Of a stretch of DNA of 10,000 nt, positions 1-8,000 are shown one piece after another. This DNA comes from Hirudo medicinalis. Taxonomy: Eukaryota > Annelida > Clitellata > Hirudinida > Hirudinidae. The notes beneath the pieces were generated by a model. That model had not been told where the DNA came from, did no database searches, and saw only the letters and a program-made list of their open reading frames with translations. Made by a program: the position numbers and the translations under genes. Position 1 is the first letter of the stretch. The number at the start of each line of letters is the position of its first letter. The stretch spans positions 41,354 to 51,353 of the forward strand of contig MPNW01001173.1 of NCBI GenBank assembly GCA_011800805.1, written 5' to 3'.

Positions 1-159
1 TCCAGCGTCAAATCTGTGGTCGGTGCGACTTTAAGAAGCTGCTCAGAGAAGCGAATATCTATTGCAGGTTTTTTTTCAGCTCGAGTAGAAAATTATCTTT
101 TTTTTTTATATTAAGGCTACTCCGATGATATTGCTAAGAGTGACTTTTAATAATGAGGT

Positions 160-202
160 TAAAATTATGATTTAAATTAAATGATAATTAAAATTATGAT
201 TT
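160..202. repeat. Short AT-rich direct repeat
   Basis: AAAATTATGATTT occurs twice, at 161-173 and 190-202, in AT-rich non-coding DNA. It is probably simple-sequence drift. Confidence 0.6.
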
Positions 203-1516
203 GAAATATCATTTTGATAACATTTTTATTTTCCAAGGTGGATCCATGAATGTCTGAAACAAAAAAGTATTTTATGCTCACTTGAGAAACTCCCCGAAAT
301 CTTCAAGTAATCGCGCGACAAAGTATTTTCATCTCGCGTGTGAACAAGACTGGTTTGCCTACCAGACGATCCTCTTTTATCGATTTGTTTTTGCAAGATT
401 AGGGATTTTAACATTGAAAAAACATTTGTCGGATTCTCATAAACGTACGGCATAAAAACCCTAAACCTAGCCCTACCTCTTCGGGAGTTTGTTTATCCGA
501 TGGCCGTCGCCATCCGAGTTTCTTCAAGGGATCTCCTCAATGTTTACTTGCCGCGCAGGCAGGATTAAGACAGATCGCTAGGCTTACTTCCAGATTCGAA
601 GATTTGTCCGGATCAATTCATCTGTGTTTGTTAATTTATTTTCGGTAACGACTTGTAAAACCAAGGGACAATACATGACTGTTTCAAACCACGCATCAGA
701 CGATCGGATCATCCAAATGGATAAGGAGTAAGGAGATCCAACAATAAAAATTCCATAACAAGTTCAAAATTTTCCAAGTAGAAATTAGAACGAACAAAGA
801 AACAATGAACACTAGACGACACTAAACAAGAACAAATGGCAAAACAAAATTTATGGACACAAGTTAAAAGATTGTTCAATAAATTATCTATACGAATTAT
901 TTGAAACAAAAGCTCGTCCGTACGGTTGCAACCGACAAAATGGCATCTGAGATCAATGGAATTGGTGTGCCGTTGAGCAGCGATTCAATCAAGACACTGA
1001 GCAAAAAGATATCCAACAGTTTTCACATCACATCAGCCAAAGACACGTTTTGCACAATTTCTGCTCGTCAAAAGTGGATTGCAAAATTATCGGTCGTGCT
1101 TGCGCAGCACGGGAATGATTCTACCCATCTTCGTCGTGGCACGAAAGCTTCCTGAACGAGCAGCAGACTAGATGAGATGCCTCGTGAAAATGCCAATGTG
1201 GTACTGAGAACTTATCTCTATTGTGCATTCTGGAAGGAAAGGTTCTCAGAAGGCACGAACACACAGTAAGACTTGGGCCTGCCTGAGCGATCAAAACTTC
1301 ACATATAAAAATAAGCACGTGGACCCAATAGATGTTGAGTAGCTGGAATATGTTCTGACAAGTTACACTCGACACACTCGACCTACTAAAAAGCAACGTG
1401 TCTGGAAAAAAAAGTCAAATCAACTTCTGGAAAAATGTAGAAAAAGGATGACGACATCAAAATTTGCTGCGTGCAAAGTGAGCTGTCAAGATTGCTGCCA
1501 CGCAGATGCTACGGAT

Positions 1517-1542
1517 CCCCCGGCCCGAGAAAAGGTCGGGGG
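1517..1542. other. GC-rich inverted repeat (hairpin)
   Basis: CCCCCGGCC at 1517-1525 pairs with GGTCGGGGG at 1534-1542: nine pairs with one G-T wobble and an 8-nt loop. CGGATC flanks it on both sides as a direct repeat. It sits in a CpG-rich patch (about 1490-1660) in otherwise AT-rich DNA. No known RNA gene was recognised. Confidence 0.5.
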
Positions 1543-1931
1543 TCGGATCGTAGGGTTAGCACGCTCGAAAAAGGCTTGAGAACGGCACGCCAGACGGCCG
1601 CGAACGTTTCGGAATTCGACGGATCGCGACGACCGTTCGTGAAACTTGAGGTAGTTTTGAGTTTGTGAGATGGAATGTCAGTGGAATATCATCTGAGATC
1701 AAAAGAAAAATCCTGGAAAGCGAACAAGTGTTAGCAGCGTCATCGTTTTCGAGCGTGACTGCTGCGATAAGGTTTTGTGGCCTCTAAGTCTCTCGAATCT
1801 CTTGCTTGCCGGAAGACCCCGGCATCCGCTCGGATCTTCTTCGCAGGAAAATTTACTCAACTGGTAGGCCATAGTTTGCCAACAGTGACTAGACGACGGC
1901 TAATCGGCTGACAATGAAAAAGAGCCTAGGA

Positions 1932-2626
1932 TTACTGGAGGCATCTTATTAGGTTATTCGAATCTTCGGGTTTGTACAGGGAGAGATAGGGAGAGGTACG
2001 AGCATCTTCGGGAGAAGTCTTGCGAGCGTTGTTGCCCTTGTTGCCGCCGCCGAGGTCGGGGCCGAAGAAGGGCAAGCCCCTCGCATCAGTGGCGGAAGGC
2101 ATGAGACTTTGGCCATTCATGGCATCCAAATGGGTGTCCTGACCACGCCTGTGGCACTGAAAGATATCGTAGAAATTGGACTCAGTTATTAGAGCGCTAT
2201 TGAATAATCGACACAGTCTCAAAGCCAAATGCCGACCTTGTGCTTCTGGAAATGCTCCTTCCGGAAGAATCCTCTCTTGCACGCCTGGCAGACGTAGCTG
2301 TAGATCCCTCTGTGAATGCGCATGTGCCTTGAAAAGTTGGAACTCCTGAAAAAGACCTTGCTGCACTGGGGACACTCGAAATGCAGCGTGCCATCCACCA
2401 TCTTCGCCTCGTTTTTCAGCTTCAAGTACTTGGCCTGCTTCTTTATCTTGATGGCCATGGCCTCTTCCCTGTCCTTCACCAGACTTGTGCTGACCACGTA
2501 GCTCCCTGTTTGAAGGTCCAAGTGGCGTTCCCCCGTCTGCCTGATTTCTAGGGGACCTCGGACGCTTGGCGACGCCTTCTTCGCTTCCGGGCATTCCGCC
2601 GTGTTTTTGGCACGGATTAAGCCTCT
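1932..2626 (-). CDS. Zinc-finger block 2 (C2H2 + C2HC fingers), likely alternative 3' end of the same locus
   Basis: Two minus-strand exons, 2626-2237 and 2156-1932, encode 204 residues ending at TAA. The first exon opens at a phase-0 acceptor (TTTTTGTCATCAG). Counting from R1, an 81-residue leader includes a Lys-rich, probably helical segment (51-75). Finger 1 is C85-x2-C88-x12-H101-x3-H105, with linker RGIYSY. Finger 2 is C113-x2-C116-x12-H129-x1-C131. The intron falls exactly between K130 and C131. Splicing supplies the last ligand and gives HKCHRRG, matching HKCDRRP of block 1, which is strong evidence for the junction. The tail is Gly/Asn/Ser-rich. It is presumably a DNA-binding, nuclear region. 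There is no start codon with good context before the fingers, so it most likely needs an upstream exon. A separate tandem paralogue is possible. Confidence 0.82.
2157..2236 (-). other. Intron inside finger 2 of block 2, weak donor
   Basis: An 80-bp phase-0 intron. The donor is AAG/GTCGGC, poor at positions +3 to +6. The acceptor ATATCTTTCAG is good, and CTAATAAC about 30 nt upstream resembles a branch site. If the intron is kept, the frame reads VGIWL and stops, losing the last zinc ligand. Confidence 0.75.
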
Positions 2627-2833
2627 CTGATGACAAAAACGAAAGTGTTGTTACTTGGAGAATCTCGAATTAGGATTGGTGGGTTTTCCTAAATCGACAA
2701 TAAAATAAATTAGGAACAAGGAACGTTATGCAATACATTGTCTAAGGGGCTCTTTCTAACAATAACATAAATAACATTAATCAATTTGGGGAAGTATGAT
2801 TTTAAGGTGCTATAAACAAAAAAAAATCATGGT

Positions 2834-2839
2834 TTTATT
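2834..2839 (-). terminator. Poly(A) signal overlapping the stop codon of block 1
   Basis: On the minus strand the tandem stops TAATAA, followed by AA, contain AATAAA, with the hexamer starting inside the first stop codon. A nine-T run followed by GTTTA lies 7-20 nt further on (plus-strand A run 2818-2826) and would serve as a U/GU-rich downstream element. If used, the 3' UTR would be only about 15-25 nt. I found no other canonical hexamer before the next coding block. Confidence 0.55.
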
Positions 2840-4734
2840 ATAAGAGGGAGAAACGACCATCAAACTCTTCAGGTACCGAATCGTTTTCGGATTTTGGGAC
2901 CCGATTCGAACCGTTCTCCTCCACGTCCGACACGCCTCCGGCAGAGGACTGAGGCACAAACTTCCTGGGAGTCGAGGACTTTCTTCTGGATTCCAAGTTT
3001 TTGTTCAAATCATCTTCGTGATAATTATGTGGTGAATTTCGCTGGGAGGAGAGCTTGTGTTGCTCGTCCTGCTGTTGCAAGTCGCCGACGGCCTTGTACT
3101 CCGGAAAGAGTTGCCTGCCGTGACCCGAAGAATCGGCCTTTTGGCCGCCGGCCTGGGGCGACCCGAGCTTAATTCGGTCGGCCTTCATCGGGGAGTCGAC
3201 GTCCAATTCGTCCATCCTCACCAGAGACGACGAGTCGGGCTCGGAGTTCATGCTGATGTCGAGGACGGCCGATCTCCTGTTCGGCTTGTTGGGTCTCCTG
3301 TCGCATTTGTGTCTGACGAAGTGCTCCTTGCGAGTGAACTTTCGGGTACAAATGCAACAGGTGTGACTGTAGAGGCCCTGGTAGAAAAATGAGACGATCG
3401 GATGTTTATCTTACGAATGTCTCGAATAAAAGATAAGGCATATGGAATTCATTAACATTAATTCTTAGTACTTTATCAGTTTTCTTTTTTTTTTAAGTAT
3501 TCGATGTTTTAGTGGTTTATTTTTGGGAGAAATAGCACGTCTATTTCTGAACAGCACGAACAAAATGTCGACGTGCATGGAATCCCTTGCATTTTAAAAA
3601 TCAGAATTAAATCCATAAAAATGGAAATACTCCCATGAGCTGGTGATAACACTAAGAACGTTTATAAAATATTTTATCTTTGGAAATATGGCTGCCAACG
3701 TGATCGGTACGACTGATCGTCGGTCTTAGCGGCAAAGAATCGCCTTCGGGCTAAAAAGCTAACACAAAATGAAGCAGCATCATCGCCCACAAAGCTGTAA
3801 TTAAGAAAAGATGAAAGAGCCATCTTCACCTGATGTATCTTCATGTGTCTTCTGTAACTCGACTTGTAGTTGAATTCCTTTTGGCAGATGGTGCAGATGT
3901 GTCTCGTCTCCTGACGACTTTCACTTGCGGGCGGGTTCGGCTCTTCGGGCAGGACCACCAGCACGTCCGACGGCGCGTCGGCCGCCTTCTCTTCTTTCAC
4001 TTGGGGCGGAGTTTTGATCGGAGTGCTGCACAAGGGCATCTCCCTGGGTCTGCTAAGGACTTCCCTTAGAAGAGACCTGATCCCTTCTTTTGGCTTAAAG
4101 TTGTTTTGGTTGGTCTCGGTTACTGTCGGGTTGTATTCTTCGCTGCCGGCATTCCCGTGATGTTGAGAATTCCTCTTGTCGGTCTTGGAGAAATCCAGAG
4201 GCTCGGATAGAATTTCTGGCAACAGCTGAGGAAAGAGAGGTCCTCTCAGCGGTAGTGTCGGATTCAAGTTGTTCCTAAAGCCAAGTCTCGGATTAAGAGC
4301 TTCCCAGTTCAGCTGGTACATGCTGAGTTTTGATTCCGAAAAGGAGAGACTCTTGCTTAAGTGACTGATGTAAGCTTTGTTGTCCCTTATCGGTGTGGAC
4401 ATGTACGTGGGAGCTGCATTCTGACTCTCTAAGTTTGGCGTGCCAGGGAACATGATGGTGCTCGCAGTGGCCGTTGTGGTGATGCTTTCGTTCTCGAAGA
4501 GATTTTTTGTAACTTTTTCGAGAGCAGTTTTGCTAGTTTTTTCTACAAAGAAATCTAAATTTTAGAAATGTGTGGCAAGTTTAAACTTTAATGAAATGCA
4601 CGAACGTGGAAATTTGTCTTACCTGGTGAAAACGTTCCATTGATCTTAAACTGTGCAACTTTGAAATCCAGCCAAACAAAAAACGGACCCAACTGCTGTG
4701 GATCGGCATTTTTAATTAGCGAAGAAAATCCTTC
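2838..4734 (-). CDS. Zinc-finger transcription factor block 1 (C2H2 + C2HC fingers), 5' end not found
   Basis: Three minus-strand exons, 4734-4623, 4542-3830 and 3377-2838, encode 454 residues. Junctions are CCAG/GTAAGA to TTTGTAG (phase 1) and CAG/GTGAAG to TTCTACCAG (phase 0); the stop is TAA at 2840. Counting from E1 at 4734, finger 1 is C254-x2-C257-x12-H270-x3-H274. Finger 2, in the next exon, is C282-x2-C285-x12-H298-x1-C300. The second junction falls in the inter-finger linker (IHQ, then GLYSHTC) and rebuilds the IHxGxYSxxC linker of block 2, which confirms it. Before the fingers lies a polar disordered stretch with PLDFSK (152-157, CtBP-like) and VKEE (219-222, SUMO consensus). After them comes a Ser/Glu-rich acidic tail. 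It is presumably a nuclear DNA-binding regulator. Residues 1-37 match no domain I know. It is probably an alternative 3' end of a larger gene; a free-standing gene is the other option. Confidence 0.83.
3378..3829 (-). other. Intron 2 of zinc-finger block 1 (between the two fingers)
   Basis: A 452-bp phase-0 intron that starts GTGAAG at 3829 and ends TTTTTCTACCAG at 3378. It lies in the linker between finger 1 and finger 2. It is clearly AT-richer than its exons. Reading through it gives about 50 unrelated residues before a stop and would remove finger 2. Confidence 0.87.
4543..4622 (-). other. Intron 1 of zinc-finger block 1
   Basis: An 80-bp phase-1 intron. On the minus strand it starts GTAAGA at 4622 and ends TTTCTTTGTAG at 4543. 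The upstream exon supplies one G and the downstream exon AA, restoring a GAA codon and keeping a single open frame across the junction. The donor fits the consensus well. Confidence 0.8.
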
Positions 4735-5559
4735 CTGTAAGCAAACTAGATCCATGTTTTTATCGCTACAATGCACATCTCGTAAACATCTTTCCGGTGG
4801 AGCGGGTTTAAGCCTGGAAACGATCCGACGTCACGCCAGTAATGCTGAATCAGTTACAATGTTATTCACAACTCCGGAATGTAATTCATAAAATCCTACG
4901 TCCGTCGCCAGGACCAAGATGGTTAATTCGTCTACGAAACCCGTTCGAATGAACGGAACTCCTCACGAAACCGAACGGGCATCAACGTAAACAGAACCTA
5001 GCACCAACAACCATTTTGTAGAACAATAACCCTGCGCTTGCCTTGCCCAGCACAAGCACTAGTCACGCTCTCCCTCGGCGGCCCTCACGATCTCCTAGCT
5101 TCAACCCAAGAAACCTTTGTTCTTTGTTTAACGCTATGATACTGTATCGGGCCAGCTTGTCTTCCTACAACACACGTGACTACACTGAACAATGTACAAG
5201 GTGTTAGATGATGTTCTACATCTAGTTCACACCTATGTTTTTAACGCTTTTAAGCGCTCTGGAAGCCCTAAGGTGCCCATTTGGTGGTCACTCCTAATGG
5301 CTATTCTGATCTCCTCTCAGTTTCATTATCTTTGTCGGTGGCATTGTTAATGAATTGAAATGAAAACTATTGCATAATGGTGTCTGTTTGAATGCCTTCT
5401 TTGCCGACAAAGGATGACAAATATTGATTCGTTCTGTTGTGTTCAATACCTTCATGACTCTGTTCCCGATTTTTTTTTTTATTATGAGTCAGAGAGGCTG
5501 TTAGCTCGCCGAATGGAGAAAATATCCATAGGTATAAATTGTGATTTTTATTTACTTAC

Positions 5560-5748
5560 GCAAATCACCGAACAATGACAAGATAAGCGAAGCAAAACAT
5601 AAAACTCCATTAAGACTAAGACCGATAAAGGGGATTGGCGCTTAAATGCATTTGCGGTAGTTGATAAAGCATCTTGGAATTGACACGAGGTGAGTATGTC
5701 TGGACCGGTGTCAGCCATAAATTTCGTGTCAACCGCCGGCATGGGCGT
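5560..5748 (-). CDS. Possible upstream exon of the zinc-finger locus (tentative)
   Basis: A minus-strand open segment of 63 codons ends in a textbook donor, TGC/GTAAGTAA, at 5559, leaving phase 0. That is the phase needed by the acceptors at 4734 and 2626. A possible CAG acceptor precedes it at 5749, but its pyrimidine tract is poor. The encoded peptide matches no family I know, and its ATGs have weak start contexts, so it may instead be 5' UTR or chance. Only the donor and the phase match support it. Confidence 0.2.
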
Positions 5749-5901
5749 CTGCGTGTGTCTTTTTATTAAGCATGAACAAGAGGTCCAAACTAATCTTCTC
5801 CTAGGAACGAACATGTTCTTGCTTTGTTCTAAATGGAAATGCCTTAGTCTTTCCGGATTAATCTTGACAGCGATGATGCAATAAGGATTAATTAAATTTT
5901 T

Positions 5902-6315
5902 ATGAGAACTACCCCCGTGGGAAAACGAAATCTTGCCTCAGAAGGAGTCATCGATGGAGGCCTGAATTCAGCTCTCGAAAAGCATCGACAGCATGGAGTG
6001 GAAACAATGGACGTGCAGCCACCAGGAAAAGCATGGAAAGAGAAAAAGTGGGCCAGCGGTTCTTCCGCACTCTGCATCAACGCTATCCCTACCGCTGGTG
6101 TGATATGTAGATGTGAGCGAGTTTGGCTCAGTGTAGGTTCCGATATTTGCGAAAGTATCTCTCGGTCATTGGGGATTCAAGGCTTGGGGGAAGCGGCTGC
6201 TCGGTGCTCATGTTTTCCAGAGATTTCCAGTGATATGCGTTGCTCACGATGCCAGTGCAGTTATGAATTCCACATGTTTTGCCATGGTTCAGCTCTTGCA
6301 CTGCCTAAAAACTAG
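5902..6315 (+). CDS. Uncharacterised Cys-rich ORF (tentative)
   Basis: A 137-codon plus-strand ORF stands in AT-rich surroundings and is GC-richer than its flanks. The C-terminal half carries about ten cysteines, including CRC, CSC and CSRCQC motifs, but they fit no zinc-binding or disulfide-rich family I recognise. There is no signal peptide or membrane segment. A stop codon lies just upstream in frame, so translation would start at the ATG at 5902, which has a poor context (TTTTT before ATGA). An AATAAA lies 80 nt after the stop, with a GT-rich tract beyond. It could be a small single-exon gene or a chance ORF; I lean slightly to chance. Confidence 0.25.
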   Translation: MRTTPVGKRNLASEGVIDGGLNSALEKHRQHGVETMDVQPPGKAWKEKKWASGSSALCINAIPTAGVICRCERVWLSVGSDICESISRSLGIQGLGEAAARCSCFPEISSDMRCSRCQCSYEFHMFCHGSALALPKN

Positions 6316-6395
6316 CCAACGAAATAAGAACATTGAATGATTTAATCGCCTGATCTCTTTCATGTTAAATTTCTTTGTATTTCAAAGTCTTAAGA

Positions 6396-6401
6396 AATAA
6401 A
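6396..6401 (+). terminator. Candidate plus-strand poly(A) signal
   Basis: AATAAA is followed about 30 nt later by GGGTTTGTGT, a plausible GU-rich downstream element. It lies 80 nt after the stop of the Cys-rich ORF and is the main reason for not discarding that ORF. Confidence 0.3.
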
Positions 6402-6537
6402 GCATCATAATAGAATCTGGAAAAACCTCGGGTTTGTGTAAACGAGCAAACTAAAGCCATACATCTTGATTCACCGAAGTAGACCTTAGAAGAACGCCCA
6501 GTCATTTCCAAGATACGATCTCATGAATAAACTCGAC

Positions 6538-6561
6538 GATGATGATGATGATGATGATGAT
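6538..6561. repeat. (GAT)8 microsatellite
   Basis: Eight perfect GAT units with a near-unit just before them. There is no surrounding coding frame, so it is not read as an Asp repeat. Confidence 0.95.
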
Positions 6562-6936
6562 GGCGGCAATGGTACTTGACTAGCAAAGATTTGAAATCAA
6601 AATTTGGGTTGATGAGAAATATTTTTGAGTCTCCCTATTTTCACTTTCGACCTCTCACAAGTCATGAGAGCATCTGAAAAGGACTGACGATGTTTGTTGA
6701 CTATGACGGATAGCCAAGAAGTGTACCTTTGTGCTTATGTTGTCTGCTCTCCGTGCTAGTTAGACATGCCACTCGTCTACTCCAGCAGCTCGAAATTTGC
6801 ACTGGTGCTGTTGCTCCTTCTCCTGCCCGGTTGTGGTTTTCTTGCAGGATTTCCAGTAAATCGGGCTAAAACAATCGAGGGCTTGAAGCTACAGAGACAA
6901 TTTTTGTATTGAGCCGAACAAAAACACGCAGACAAA

Positions 6937-6948
6937 CACACACACACA
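6937..6948. repeat. (CA)6 microsatellite
   Basis: Six perfect CA units within an AC-rich tract. Confidence 0.85.
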
Positions 6949-7628
6949 AAACGAAACTAAAGCATAAGAAATATGAAACCTTCCATTCTAGTTGAAATAT
7001 GTTCTCTTCTCTCTTCTGCTTATTAGTTCAAAAGATTCATTTTGAATGATAATGGTTGCGAATATCAGCAAGTTTAGAGAACACCGACGTTTTTCAATCC
7101 TCGTCAAATTTGTTGATAACATCGACTGGCACTCTCTGAAAGATTTCATTCGGGGATCAAGTGGAAGCGAGCGGAATGGCGGCCGGCCTCTTCCATGTAT
7201 GTGGGCGATCGTGCCTCGCGAGAATAAGCCATCTGCGAACATAAATAACGGGTCTTGGTTCTGAGTCGGTGTCAGGCTGGCTATGGCATGTTGGAGCACA
7301 TGTGAACTCGTGAAGTTTGAGGGGCGTGTGACTGTTGCTGCTGTTGAAAACCGAACATCGATTCTATCCGCCATTTTGCGTTCTCAATCGACATCATTCC
7401 ATTTATTTGGGCCCTGGTTCTTCCGCGTCTGGATTGACACGAGGAAATGCAGGCCGACATGGAGAACTTCGACCGGTTGTATTTTAAGCGACTATTTTCT
7501 AATGTTTACTGTTTTTTTTTGCTTTGTATCTTGAGCATCTTCTTTCTTGAGCATTCACGATTTGTCTATGCCGCGCGTCGATTTCAAACAAAAACTACAC
7601 GATGAATTCGGACAAACGAGATAATGTC

Positions 7629-7672
7629 ACATGAATGGTGCATGATGCATGATGAATGATGAATGATGCATG
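7629..7672. repeat. Imperfect ATGA/ATGC tandem repeat
   Basis: Degenerate repeats of ATGA and ATGC with GCATGATGCATGATGAATG-type units. A simple sequence in non-coding DNA. Confidence 0.75.
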
Positions 7673-7957
7673 CCGTGGTTATAATTGTGACAGCAATTAA
7701 GGTTATAGCTTTTGGCCAGTGACCCGTTGAGACTACAACGTCAATGGAGGGGGGGGGTTGTGACAGGCGTGAGGTTAATCACCGGTGCACGTGTTTTAAA
7801 TGATTTTCTATGCAAATGTGGGCAATTTGCTCGGAGAATACAATTTGAGACGATTCACGATTCTTTGCTTGGAGCGAATTCAATGCCAGCCATTCGAATC
7901 GGTTTCACTCGATTCTACAATTGTTCTTGAGGACCACTCGAAAGGTTTATCGACTTG

Positions 7958-7983
7958 TTTATTGCCTATTATTAACATTTATT
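7958..7983 (-). terminator. Candidate distal poly(A) signals for the riboflavin transporter
   Basis: Two minus-strand AATAAA hexamers (plus-strand TTTATT at 7978-7983 and 7958-7963) are the first canonical signals I find downstream of the transporter stop at 8650. Using them would give a 3' UTR of about 0.7 kb. They sit in an AT-rich tract next to an ATT microsatellite, so chance occurrence is quite possible. No other signal is obvious nearer the stop. Confidence 0.25.
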
Positions 7984-7985
7984 AT

Positions 7986-8000
7986 ATTATTATTATTATT
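7986..8000. repeat. (ATT)5 microsatellite
   Basis: Five perfect ATT units in an AT-rich tract downstream of the transporter gene. Confidence 0.85.

Larger units (their letters stand above)
1..1931. other. 3' flank of the zinc-finger locus, no supportable gene
   Basis: Short ORFs occur on both strands, but none shows a recognisable domain or a convincing splice structure. A plus-strand ATG at 941 has a good start context but leads to only 71 unremarkable codons. No canonical poly(A) signal for block 2 was found close after its stop at 1932. The first 55 bases may touch a coding exon (see findings). GC rises only in the 1490-1660 patch. Confidence 0.5.

Noticed and set aside
901..1155. Plus-strand ORF with a good internal ATG context at 941
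   Set aside because: Only 71 codons from that ATG, no recognisable domain, no donor consensus and no poly(A) signal near the end.
1471..1668. Plus-strand Arg-rich ORF
   Set aside because: Its composition follows the local CpG-rich patch; it lacks an ATG start and a known motif.
3057..3392. Plus-strand 111-codon ORF
   Set aside because: Antisense shadow of the last exon of zinc-finger block 1.
3674..3829. Read-through extension of finger 1 coding frame
   Set aside because: AT-rich intron sequence; splicing at 3829 restores the finger linker and finger 2.
4951..4966. CCGTTCGAATGAACGG palindrome resembling a tRNA T-arm
   Set aside because: No acceptor, D or anticodon arms around it; only a short hairpin.
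6988..7374. Minus-strand 128-codon ORF starting ATGGCGG in good context
   Set aside because: Considered as a first exon of the zinc-finger gene, but no consensus donor lies inside it and the peptide has no domain features.
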